This document shows, piece by piece, positions 8,196 through 15,759 of a stretch of DNA of 64,000 bases. The translations under genes and the position numbers were made by a program. Below the pieces are notes generated by a model. It did no database searches and was not told the origin of the DNA. It saw nothing but the letters and a program-made list of their open reading frames with translations. The stretch spans positions 1-64,000 of the forward strand of contig JAKOVR010000021.1 of the NCBI GenBank assembly GCA_029782025.1, given 5' to 3'. Positions within the stretch are counted from its first letter, which is position 1. The number at the start of each line of letters is the position of its first letter. The DNA comes from Actinomycetes bacterium. Its GTDB lineage: Bacteria; Actinomycetota; Acidimicrobiia; Acidimicrobiales; Acidimicrobilacustridaceae.

Positions 8196-8244
8196 CCCTT
8201 GGGTGCGCAAGGGCGCGCATAGCGCACCCTTACGCACCCAAGGG
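8196..8244 (+). repeat. 49-bp nested palindrome, copy R2
   Basis: Same architecture as R1, with one arm reading GTGCGCAAGGG and the other CCCTTACGCAC, and centre CGCGCATAGCGCA. It sits between convergent genes, 19 nt after the dehydrogenase stop and 7 nt before the last base of mazG, where it could act as a bidirectional terminator. There is no U-tract. It is the exact reverse complement of copy R3 at 38177. Confidence 0.9.
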
Positions 8245-8251
8245 ACTCGGG

Positions 8252-9709
8252 TCAGCGTTCGAGCTCCTGGACCATGGCGCGGTAGCGGAGGGCGGCGGTG
8301 CGCAGCGCCAGCTCGGGGTCGACGGCGGCGTGGCGGGCCATGTTGACCACGGCGAAGAGGAGGTCGCCGATGGCCTCGGTGGTGGGTGTGCGCCGGGCGG
8401 TCGTGACCACGTGATCCCACGAGCTCGGCGAGGGGAGGTCCTCGCCGATCTCGCCGAGGGACGCCGCCTTCTTCTGGATCTTCAGGGCGAAGAGCAGGGA
8501 CGGGAGGTCGGCGGGAATGCCCTCGAAGATCGACGCCCGCCCCTTCTCGGCCTTCTTGATCTGCTCCCAGTTGGCCACGACCTCGGCCGCCGTGTCCCCC
8601 GGCGCCAGCCCGTCGGGCACCCCGCCGAACACGTGGGGGTGCCGGGCGTAGAGCTTGTCGTGGATGCCACGGGCCACGTCGGCCAGGGTGAAGCGACCGT
8701 GCTCGGCGGCGATGGCGCAGTGGAACACCACCTGGAAGAGCAGGTCGCCCAGCTCCTCCTCGAGGTGCTCGTATCCCCCGCCGCCGATCTCGCTGGCGTC
8801 GACCCCGCTCTCGGCCACGGCGACGGCGGGATCGCCGTCCTCGTCGAGGGCGGCCAGGGCGTCGAGGACCTCGTAGGCCTCCTCCAGCAGGTGCCGGCTC
8901 AGCGAGGTGTGGGTCTGCTCCCGGTCCCACGGGCACTCGCGGCGCAGCACCGCCACGAGGTCGACGAAGCGCTGTACCTCCGCCGCCACCGGGGCCGCCA
9001 GGTCGGCGATCCACAGCGAGGTCAGGTGGTCGGGCACCACCTCGCGGTCGAGCTCGTACCAGGGCACGGTCGTGACGGCCTCGTCGGGCAGCCCGAGGCG
9101 CTGCAGCACGGTGATCGTGGGGCCGGGCACGGCGGCAGCGGCCCGCAGCTCGGCCACGTCGAGGGCGTCGCCGATGGCCAGCTTGATCTCGCTGAGCACG
9201 TCCACCGAATCGCACTGGGAGACGAGGAGCGGCCCCCGCTCCCCCGCCGCCTCCACGGCGAACCGCTGCCCGTCGATCAGCCGCACGCCCGCCGCGACCG
9301 GATCGACACCCAGCCGGGTCCAGGTGAGGTCGAGGAACGACACCGCCGGCTCGATCTCCACCCGCAGGGCGGCAGGGTCGTCGGTGGCCGCGGCCCGGAG
9401 GAGCTCGACCGTGCGCTCGGCCACCAGGGGCGAGCCGGGGACGGCGTAGACGACCGTCCCGTGCTCGGCGGCGGCCCGGCGCAGCTCGGCCACGATGGCC
9501 GGGTAGACCTCGTCGAGCACCTCGGCGCGGTCGTAGCGCTCGTCGAAGGTGGGCAGCGCCGGGAAGGCCGCGGCCGCGGGGTGGCGGCGGGTCCGGAGGT
9601 AGGCCACGGGCGCGGCGTCGATGCGCTCCCGGGTCGCCACCGTGAGGAGCGACGCATCGGCGGGACCGAGCCCGACGACCACTACCGTGGGCACCGTCAC
9701 GGGCGCCAT
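8252..9709 (-). CDS. mazG: MazG nucleotide pyrophosphohydrolase with N-terminal methylase-like domain (YabN type)
   Basis: 485 residues. Residues 1 to about 225 form a tetrapyrrole-methylase-like (TP_methylase) domain beginning VVVVGLGPADASLLTVAT. The rest is MazG with the metal-binding helices LLEEAYEVLDAL and EELGDLLFQVVFH, then a second, weaker MazG half (ANWEQIKKAEKGR, ...TTEAIGDLLFAVVNMARH). MazG hydrolyses (d)NTPs to NMP and pyrophosphate, with house-cleaning or stringent-response roles. The two-domain layout is that of Bacillus YabN. It follows the parvulin-type lipoprotein gene by 35 nt, an arrangement also seen near mfd and eno in other actinobacteria, although mfd is not adjacent here. 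Confidence 0.92.
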   Translation of the reverse strand: MAPVTVPTVVVVGLGPADASLLTVATRERIDAAPVAYLRTRRHPAAAAFPALPTFDERYDRAEVLDEVYPAIVAELRRAAAEHGTVVYAVPGSPLVAERTVELLRAAATDDPAALRVEIEPAVSFLDLTWTRLGVDPVAAGVRLIDGQRFAVEAAGERGPLLVSQCDSVDVLSEIKLAIGDALDVAELRAAAAVPGPTITVLQRLGLPDEAVTTVPWYELDREVVPDHLTSLWIADLAAPVAAEVQRFVDLVAVLRRECPWDREQTHTSLSRHLLEEAYEVLDALAALDEDGDPAVAVAESGVDASEIGGGGYEHLEEELGDLLFQVVFHCAIAAEHGRFTLADVARGIHDKLYARHPHVFGGVPDGLAPGDTAAEVVANWEQIKKAEKGRASIFEGIPADLPSLLFALKIQKKAASLGEIGEDLPSPSSWDHVVTTARRTPTTEAIGDLLFAVVNMARHAAVDPELALRTAALRYRAMVQELER

Positions 9710-9744
9710 GCTACCGGCGGGTTCGTGCCCCCGGTCCGGGCCGG

Positions 9745-11085
9745 TCAGGGCCGTGTCGTGGCCGGCGCGGCGGCGGTGCCCGCCCCGGGAGCGGTGGCGG
9801 TGGGAGCCGTGCCGGACGGAGCGGTACCCGACGGAGCGGTACCGGACGGCGCGGTACCCGACGGCGCGGTACCGGACGGCGCGCCGCTCGTGCCCTCGGG
9901 CTCGGTGCCGAGCGACTCCAGCGGGGTGAGGGGTGATCGCGAGACGGGCGTGGTCGGCGCGGGGCGGGCCCCATCGGGGGGCGCCACCGCCAACGCCTCG
10001 GCATCCCAGGTGCCGTAGAGCGGATCGACCCGGACGACCGCCTTCTTCGCCGCGGCCACCACCGCCTCACGGACCTTGCCCGCCTGCTCCTGCTGGCGCT
10101 GCTGGGCGATCTGCTGGCGCAGGTACTGCTCGATCTCGGTCTGGTAGTCCTCGAACTTGGCTTCCTCGACCGAGGTGACCTTCACGAGGGCGTAGCCGGT
10201 CTGGGGCAGCGGGATGATGTCGCTCACCTTGCCCGGGGCCAGCGCCCGCACCGCCTCGGGGAGCTGGCTGCCCTGCTGGCACCCCTGGTCGCCGCCCTTG
10301 GCCTTGCCGGTGGCGTCGTCGTTGTCGCCCCGGGCCAGCTCGGCGAAGTCGGCCCCGAAGGCCAGCTTGGCCAGGGCATCCTCGGCCCGCTTCTTGGTGG
10401 CCACGTCGTCGGCCGAGCCCGGCACCGGGATGGCGGGGGGGAGCCCGCTGTTCGTGGTCTCACCGGTGGGGAACCGGAACACGATGGCCGAGAAGCAGAC
10501 CTTGGCCAGCTGGGCCTTGGCCTGATCGAAGGTCTCGCGGGCGGTGGCGCTGAGATCGGGCGTCGGCGCCGGGTCGGCGTCGGCGAAGGTGCGGCGGAGG
10601 GCCACGAGCGCCACGAGCCCGTCGGTGACCGTCTGGGCCAGGGGCCCGAGCTTGGCGATGGCGGGGCGGAGGTCGGTGGTCGTGTCCCCCTGGCTCCCGC
10701 TGGAGGTGGGCGTGAGGGCCTCGGTGCGGTCGGCGTCGGTGGGCGTGATGCCGCGGCGGGCGACCTCGTCGGCGGCGAGGCGGAGGTTGACCAGGCCACC
10801 CAGCACCTTCGCCGCGTCGGCGGTGGCGACCACGGCCGTCCCGGTCGTGCCTCCCGCCCGGCTCGACAGGCCGAAGAGCCGCGACGCGTCGGGATCGGCG
10901 CTCACACCCGCCAGCGCGGCCTGGAAGTCGCGCCGGGAGACGTGCCACTCGTTGACCGCCACCGCATCGGGGTTGACCAGGGCGCAGGAGGCCACGCTGA
11001 CCACGGCGAGCGCGGCGGCGAGGACGGCCGTGGCGACGGCCCGACCACGGCCGGCGCGGGGTTGGAGGGCAGGATGGCTCGTCAC
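9745..11085 (-). CDS. SurA/PpiC-like peptidyl-prolyl isomerase lipoprotein
   Basis: 446 residues from GTG at 11085. A basic N-terminus is followed by a hydrophobic segment ending VVSVASC, a lipobox, so the mature protein is probably lipid-anchored outside the membrane. Residues up to about 200 resemble a SurA N-terminal chaperone domain (NEWHVSRRDFQAAL). A parvulin-type PPIase domain follows: VCFSAIVFRF, FGADFAELARGDNDD, GGDQGCQQGSQLPEAVRALAPGKVS, GYALVKV. A helix rich in Gln (YLRQQIAQQRQQEQ) and a disordered Pro/Thr/Ser tail with five SGTAP-like repeats end the protein. It likely assists folding of exported proteins. The divergent gene at 11146 shares its upstream region. Confidence 0.85.
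   Translation of the reverse strand: MTSHPALQPRAGRGRAVATAVLAAALAVVSVASCALVNPDAVAVNEWHVSRRDFQAALAGVSADPDASRLFGLSSRAGGTTGTAVVATADAAKVLGGLVNLRLAADEVARRGITPTDADRTEALTPTSSGSQGDTTTDLRPAIAKLGPLAQTVTDGLVALVALRRTFADADPAPTPDLSATARETFDQAKAQLAKVCFSAIVFRFPTGETTNSGLPPAIPVPGSADDVATKKRAEDALAKLAFGADFAELARGDNDDATGKAKGGDQGCQQGSQLPEAVRALAPGKVSDIIPLPQTGYALVKVTSVEEAKFEDYQTEIEQYLRQQIAQQRQQEQAGKVREAVVAAAKKAVVRVDPLYGTWDAEALAVAPPDGARPAPTTPVSRSPLTPLESLGTEPEGTSGAPSGTAPSGTAPSGTAPSGTAPSGTAPTATAPGAGTAAAPATTRP
9808..9882. repeat. Five tandem 15-bp repeats inside the PPIase gene
   Basis: Five copies of a 15-bp unit (consensus GGTACCCGACGGAGC as written on the plus strand, with variants C/G and A/C) encode repeated five-residue Ser/Ala-Gly-Thr-Ala-Pro blocks near the C-terminus. 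Unit length is a multiple of three, so copy-number change would not break the frame. Confidence 0.85.
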
Positions 11086-11133
11086 AGGGAGCCCCACCCT
11101 AGGGAACCGGCCCGGTCCGGACCAGTCGAGGGC

Positions 11134-11139
11134 TACCCT
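11134..11139 (+). promoter_or_regulatory. -10-like element for the serine hydrolase gene
   Basis: TACCCT, 6 nt before the GTG at 11146. That spacing would place the transcription start at or next to the start codon (leaderless mRNA). Confidence 0.4.
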
Positions 11140-11145
11140 CGGCCG

Positions 11146-12201
11146 GTGCCCGACCCGCCCCGAGCGACCGCCCTCCCGGACTTCCCCCCGCAACCGGCCG
11201 GCCTCCCGTGGCCCACGGCCGACTGGCCCGTGGGGGCGCCCGTCGGCCCGGCGGTCCTGGCCCACGTCGAGGCCGCGTTCGCCGACGGGGCCGAGGCCGC
11301 CATCGGCCAGACCAGCGCCGTGCTCGTCGTGCAGGGCGGGCGCCTCCGTCTGGCCCGCTACGGGCCGGGGATCGACCCGGCGGCGACGTTCCCGAGCTGG
11401 TCGATGTGCAAGACCGTCCTGGCCACGGCCATCGGGCTGCTCATCCGCGACGGGCGACTGGCCCTCGAGGAACCGGTGGCCCGCCCGGAATGGGACGGGC
11501 CGGGCGACCGCCGGTCCGAGCTCACCGTGCTCGACCTGCTCCACATGAAGGCCAGCCTCCGCTGGGCCGAGGAGTACTCGGCCGACGTCGAGAGCGACGT
11601 CGTCGCCATGCTCTTCGGCCCGGGTGCCGCCGACACCGCCGCCTTCGTGGCGGCCAAGCCCCTGGTCGGGCCGCCCGGCACGGTCTACGAGTACTCGAGC
11701 GGCACGTCCAACCTGTTGGCCTGGGTGTTCGGCCGCGCCTTCGACCACGACCCCGCGGCCCAGACCGCCTACCTCCGTCGCGAGCTGTTCGACCCGATCG
11801 GGATGCGGTCGGCCCTCCCCAAGTTCGACGAGGCCGGCACCTGGATCGGCTCCACCTACTGCTTCGCCACCGCCGAGGACTTCGCCCGCTTCGGGCTGCT
11901 GCTCCTGCGCGGCGGCCGGTGGGAGGACCGCGACCTCCTCCCGCCCGGGTACGTCGACGCCCTCCGCACCCCCCAGACCGACGTCCACGACGAGGGGTGG
12001 GGCTACGGGCGGCACACCTGGACCCGGCCGGAAGCCGGCGGGTTCTTCGCCTGTCGCGGCTACCAGGCGCAGTACGTGTTCCTCGCCCCGGCGTCCGACA
12101 CGATGGTCGTGCGGCTCGGCGTCACGCCCGAGGACCGGAAGCGGGCCTGCGCGGAATGGGCCGTCGAGCTCCTCGAGCTCGCCGCCGCCGACCACGGCTG
12201 A
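11146..12201 (+). CDS. Serine hydrolase of the beta-lactamase/class C family
   Basis: 351 residues from GTG at 11146. The fold is that of penicillin-binding esterases and class C beta-lactamases. The catalytic S-x-x-K is SMCK at residues 86-89, and the second motif, normally Y-x-N/S, is YSS at 183-185. The C-terminal part has GWGYGRHTWT, where the third motif (usually H/K-T/S-G) would be. There is no signal peptide, so the enzyme is probably cytoplasmic, and it may be an esterase or aminohydrolase rather than an antibiotic-resistance enzyme. The gene is divergent from the PPIase lipoprotein. Confidence 0.82.
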   Translation: MPDPPRATALPDFPPQPAGLPWPTADWPVGAPVGPAVLAHVEAAFADGAEAAIGQTSAVLVVQGGRLRLARYGPGIDPAATFPSWSMCKTVLATAIGLLIRDGRLALEEPVARPEWDGPGDRRSELTVLDLLHMKASLRWAEEYSADVESDVVAMLFGPGAADTAAFVAAKPLVGPPGTVYEYSSGTSNLLAWVFGRAFDHDPAAQTAYLRRELFDPIGMRSALPKFDEAGTWIGSTYCFATAEDFARFGLLLLRGGRWEDRDLLPPGYVDALRTPQTDVHDEGWGYGRHTWTRPEAGGFFACRGYQAQYVFLAPASDTMVVRLGVTPEDRKRACAEWAVELLELAAADHG

Positions 12202-12259
12202 GCACGCTGACCGCAGTGCGGTCCCGCCGGCCGGTCCCCGTCGCTAACCTCGCCCCTTC

Positions 12260-14899
12260 GTGAGCCCGAGCACCGCGCCGTCCGACCCCGCCAACCCGTA
12301 CCGCCTCCCGCGCAACGTCGTCCCCCGCCGGTACGACCTGCGGCTGGAGCCCGACCTGGCCGACGCCAGCTTCACCGGCGGGTGCGTCACCACGATCGAG
12401 GTGCTCGAACCGACCCACGTCATCGAGTGCAACGCCGTGGATCTCGACGTCCACGACGTGTGGGTGGTCGACGACGCCACCGGCGACCGGATCGCCGCCG
12501 ACACCGTCGCCCTCGACCCCGACACCGAGCGCCTCCGGATCGAGCTGGCGGCGATCGCCGAGCCCGGCACCTTCTACCTCCACACGTACTTCCGGGGCGA
12601 GCTGAACGACAAGCTCTGCGGCTTCTACCGATCGACCTTCACCGACGCCGACGGCGAGGAGCAGGTGCTGGCCACCACCCAGATGGAGGCCACCGACTGC
12701 CGTCGGGCCTTCCCGTGCTGGGACGAGCCCGACCTGAAGGCCGTGTTCGCCGTGACCCTGGTGGTGCCCGACGGCCTGCTGGCGCTGTCCAACGCGGCGG
12801 AGATCGATCGGGAGGCCGACGACGCCGACCCCACCAAGGTGGTGGTGCGCTTCGCCGACACCCCGGTGATGTCCACCTACCTCGTCGCCTTCGTGGTGGG
12901 TCCGCTGGAGATCAGCGACCCGGTCGAGGCGGCCGGGGTCCCGCTCCGCGTGGCCTACCCGAAGGGCCGCGGCCACTTGTCGGCCTTCGCGCTGGAGATC
13001 GGGAAGTTCGCCCTCGAGTTCCTCACGGACTACTACGGCGTGCCCTATCCCGGCGACAAGCTCGACCTGGTCGCCATCCCCGACTTCGCCTTCGGGGCCA
13101 TGGAGAACCTCGGGTGCGTCACCTTCCGCGAGACCGCCCTCCTGGTCGACCCCGCGGCGGTCCCCCAGGCCGAGCTGCAGCGCGTCACCGACGTCGTCGC
13201 CCACGAGCTCGCCCACATGTGGTTCGGCGATCTCGTCACCATGAAGTGGTGGAACGGCATCTGGCTGAACGAGGCGTTCGCCACGTTCATGGAGATGCTG
13301 GCCACCGACGCCTTCCGGCCCGACTGGGACCGCTGGACCGACTTCGGCCTCTCCCGCACCGCCGCCTTCGACGTCGACGCCCTGGCGTCGACCCGGCCGG
13401 TGGAGTACGAGGTGGTGTCGCCGGCCGACGCCGAGGGGATGTTCGACATCCTCACCTACGAGAAGGGCGCGGCGGTCGTCCGCATGCTCGAGCAGTTCCT
13501 CGGCGCCGACGTGTTCCGTCTCGGCATCGCCGAGTACCTGCGCCGCCACGCCTTCGGCAACACCGAGACCATCGACCTGTGGGACGCCCTCGAGTCGCAG
13601 TCCGGGGAGCCCGTCCGCGACCTGATGGTGGGCTGGATCTTCCAGGGCGGGTTCCCCTCGGTGCACGCCGAGCTCGTGCGCGACGACGTCCACGCCCCCG
13701 AGGGCGAGGCCGTCCTGCGCCTGACCCAGCAGCGGTTCCGCTACCAGGGGGGCGAGTCGACCGAACCGGCCTCGTGGCTGGTCCCCGTGCTGGCCACGGT
13801 GTGCTCCCGGCCCGAGCCCCACGCCGAGCCGGTCACGGTGGTCGAGCGCATCCTGCTCGACGCCGACGGCGCGGAGCTCCCGCTGCTCGGTCAGGTCGAC
13901 TGGGTCCTGTGCAACACCGAGGGCACGGGCTTCTACCGGTGCAGCTACGCCCCGGAGCTGCTCGAGGCGCTCGTGACCCACGCCCAGGGGTCCCTCTCCC
14001 CCATCGAGCGCTACGGCCTGGTCGACGACGCCGCCGCCAGCCTGCTGGCCGGCGGGATCGGCGCGCCCGAGCTCCTCACCTTCCTCGAGCGGTTCGGCGA
14101 GGAGACCGACGTCTCGGTGTGGCAGCGCATCATCGGGGCCCTCGGGTTCCTCGACCGCATCGTCGACGGCGAGGGGTTGTACGGCCCCCGTCCGGCGCTG
14201 CAGGAGCGGGTCCGGCTGCTGCTCGGCGGTGCCTACGACCGCCTCGGCGACACCGCCGCGCCCGGTGAGAGCGACCGCACCCGCGAGCGGCGCGGCGTCC
14301 TGCTCGAGGCGCTGGCCGTCCTCGGCAACGACAGCCGGGCCATCGACCGCTGCCGCGCCGTGTTCGCGGCCGCGGGCTCGGGCGGCGACGTCGATCCGAG
14401 CCTGGTAGCGGCCTCGGTGTGGGCCGTCGCCGCGGTGGGCGGACCGGACGACTTCGAGGAGTACCTGCGCCGGATGAAGGGCGCGACCTCCCCCCAGGAC
14501 GAGGTCCGCTACCTGCAGGGCCTGGCCGACTTCCCCGACCCGGCGCTGTTCGCCCGGGCGCTGGAGATGAGCCTCACCGACGCGGTCCGCACCCAGAACG
14601 CCCCGTACTTCCTCCGGCGCTGCCTCTCCAACCGCGACCTCGGCGCCCAGGCCTGGGACTTCGTCGAGCAGCGGTGGGACGAGATCAACACCCGCTTCCC
14701 CAGCAACAGCATCGTGCGGATGCTCGAGGGCATCCGCTCCCTCCATCACCCCGACACGGCGGCGCGGGTGCGCGCCTTCTTCGCCGAGCACGAGGTGCCC
14801 CAGGGGGCCAAGACCCTCGCCCAGCACCTCGAGCGGCTCGAGGTCAACGCGGCCACGCGGGCCCGCGAAGCGGGCCGTTTGGCCCACGCCCTGCGCTGA
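12260..14899 (+). CDS. pepN: M1 family zinc aminopeptidase
   Basis: 879 residues from GTG at 12260. The enzyme removes N-terminal residues from peptides using one zinc ion. The substrate-anchoring GAMEN motif is at about 279-283. The zinc site is HELAH at 315-319 with the third ligand, Glu338, in WLNEAFA. The N-terminal beta domain (YDLRLEPDLADASFTG) and the C-terminal ERAP1-like helical region are both present, so the protein is full length and of the puromycin-sensitive aminopeptidase type. There is no signal peptide, so it is cytoplasmic. A TAACCT hexamer at 12245-12250 lies 9 nt before the start. A TCGGCC-ATC-GGCCGA hairpin at 14934-14948 follows the gene. Confidence 0.93.
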   Translation: MSPSTAPSDPANPYRLPRNVVPRRYDLRLEPDLADASFTGGCVTTIEVLEPTHVIECNAVDLDVHDVWVVDDATGDRIAADTVALDPDTERLRIELAAIAEPGTFYLHTYFRGELNDKLCGFYRSTFTDADGEEQVLATTQMEATDCRRAFPCWDEPDLKAVFAVTLVVPDGLLALSNAAEIDREADDADPTKVVVRFADTPVMSTYLVAFVVGPLEISDPVEAAGVPLRVAYPKGRGHLSAFALEIGKFALEFLTDYYGVPYPGDKLDLVAIPDFAFGAMENLGCVTFRETALLVDPAAVPQAELQRVTDVVAHELAHMWFGDLVTMKWWNGIWLNEAFATFMEMLATDAFRPDWDRWTDFGLSRTAAFDVDALASTRPVEYEVVSPADAEGMFDILTYEKGAAVVRMLEQFLGADVFRLGIAEYLRRHAFGNTETIDLWDALESQSGEPVRDLMVGWIFQGGFPSVHAELVRDDVHAPEGEAVLRLTQQRFRYQGGESTEPASWLVPVLATVCSRPEPHAEPVTVVERILLDADGAELPLLGQVDWVLCNTEGTGFYRCSYAPELLEALVTHAQGSLSPIERYGLVDDAAASLLAGGIGAPELLTFLERFGEETDVSVWQRIIGALGFLDRIVDGEGLYGPRPALQERVRLLLGGAYDRLGDTAAPGESDRTRERRGVLLEALAVLGNDSRAIDRCRAVFAAAGSGGDVDPSLVAASVWAVAAVGGPDDFEEYLRRMKGATSPQDEVRYLQGLADFPDPALFARALEMSLTDAVRTQNAPYFLRRCLSNRDLGAQAWDFVEQRWDEINTRFPSNSIVRMLEGIRSLHHPDTAARVRAFFAEHEVPQGAKTLAQHLERLEVNAATRAREAGRLAHALR

Positions 14900-14957
14900 C
14901 CGTCCCGCGATTCCTCGGAACGGCTCACATCCGTCGGCCATCGGCCGATCGAGACAG

Positions 14958-15746
14958 GTGAGAACCAATCGGGCGGGGCGTGCGACCCGCAGCATCCTGC
15001 TGGTCGCGACCGCGACGAGCCTGCCCCTGGTCGGCGCCTGCAGCACGACAGCGTCGACCACCCCGGCCACCTCGTCGAGCGCGAGCCCGACCAGCCCACC
15101 CGGTTCGGGCCCGTCCGCCCCGGCCACGTCGGCCCCCGCCACCTCGAGCCGGCCGCCGGCCACGCGGGGCGCCACCACGACGAGCGAGGCGGCCGAACCC
15201 GTCACCACGGCCGCCGGTGCCCGCCGGGTCGACATCGGCGAGCTGACGGTCGAGGTCCCGGCCGACGCCACCGTGCCGGACCCGGAGGCGGGGGTCACCC
15301 TCACCGCGGGCTCTGTCTACCGGTTGCCGGGTGAGTCCCTCGACGAGCTGGCCGACGTCGACGTCACCACCCGGCAGGTCACCAGCGACGGCCGGCCCGT
15401 CATCATCTACCTCTTCGGGTCCGACACCCTGTTCGACGTCGGATCGGCCGAGGTCAAGTCCACCGCCGAAGCCGCCCTCCCCGCCGTCGTCACCTCCGTC
15501 GGGCGGCGGGCCCCCTCGGCCAGGCTCCTCGTGCGTGGCTTCACCGACAGCACCGGCGGCGCCGACGCCAACAAGGCCCTGTCCCAGCGGCGGGCCGACG
15601 CCATCACTTCGTGGCTCGCCACCCATGGCATCGATCGGGGCCGGATCACCGCCACGGGCCTCGGGAGCAGTCACCCGGCGGCCGAGGAGACCAGCGAGGC
15701 CGGGACCGCGCTCAACCGGCGCATCGAGATCGTCGCGATCGGCTGA
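14958..15746 (+). CDS. OmpA-like peptidoglycan-binding lipoprotein
   Basis: 262 residues from GTG. The N-terminal signal ends LPLVGAC, a lipobox. A Ser/Thr/Pro-rich linker (about 25-85) leads to the OmpA C-terminal domain at about 150-260, with FTDSTGGADANKALSQRRADAI and ALNRRIEIV. These include the Asp and Arg that bind the diaminopimelate of peptidoglycan in this family. The product should tether a lipid-anchored protein to the cell wall. It is followed after 13 nt by the gene for a large lipoprotein, so the two probably act together in the envelope. Confidence 0.88.
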   Translation: MRTNRAGRATRSILLVATATSLPLVGACSTTASTTPATSSSASPTSPPGSGPSAPATSAPATSSRPPATRGATTTSEAAEPVTTAAGARRVDIGELTVEVPADATVPDPEAGVTLTAGSVYRLPGESLDELADVDVTTRQVTSDGRPVIIYLFGSDTLFDVGSAEVKSTAEAALPAVVTSVGRRAPSARLLVRGFTDSTGGADANKALSQRRADAITSWLATHGIDRGRITATGLGSSHPAAEETSEAGTALNRRIEIVAIG

Positions 15747-15759
15747 CGGAATCCCCTCG

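Noticed and set aside
9808-9882. Tandem 15-bp units as a CRISPR or origin iteron array
   Set aside because: They are contiguous, in frame and encode a repeated Pro/Thr/Ser tail of a lipoprotein.
12122-15304. Very long minus-strand open frame opposite the aminopeptidase and OmpA-like genes (and similar ones at 8330-10018, 15868-17478, 27067-31206, 34379-37747)
   Set aside because: These are antisense frames kept open by the high G+C content. The opposite strand encodes proteins with recognisable catalytic motifs, and the antisense translations are low-complexity Gly/Arg/Val/His runs.
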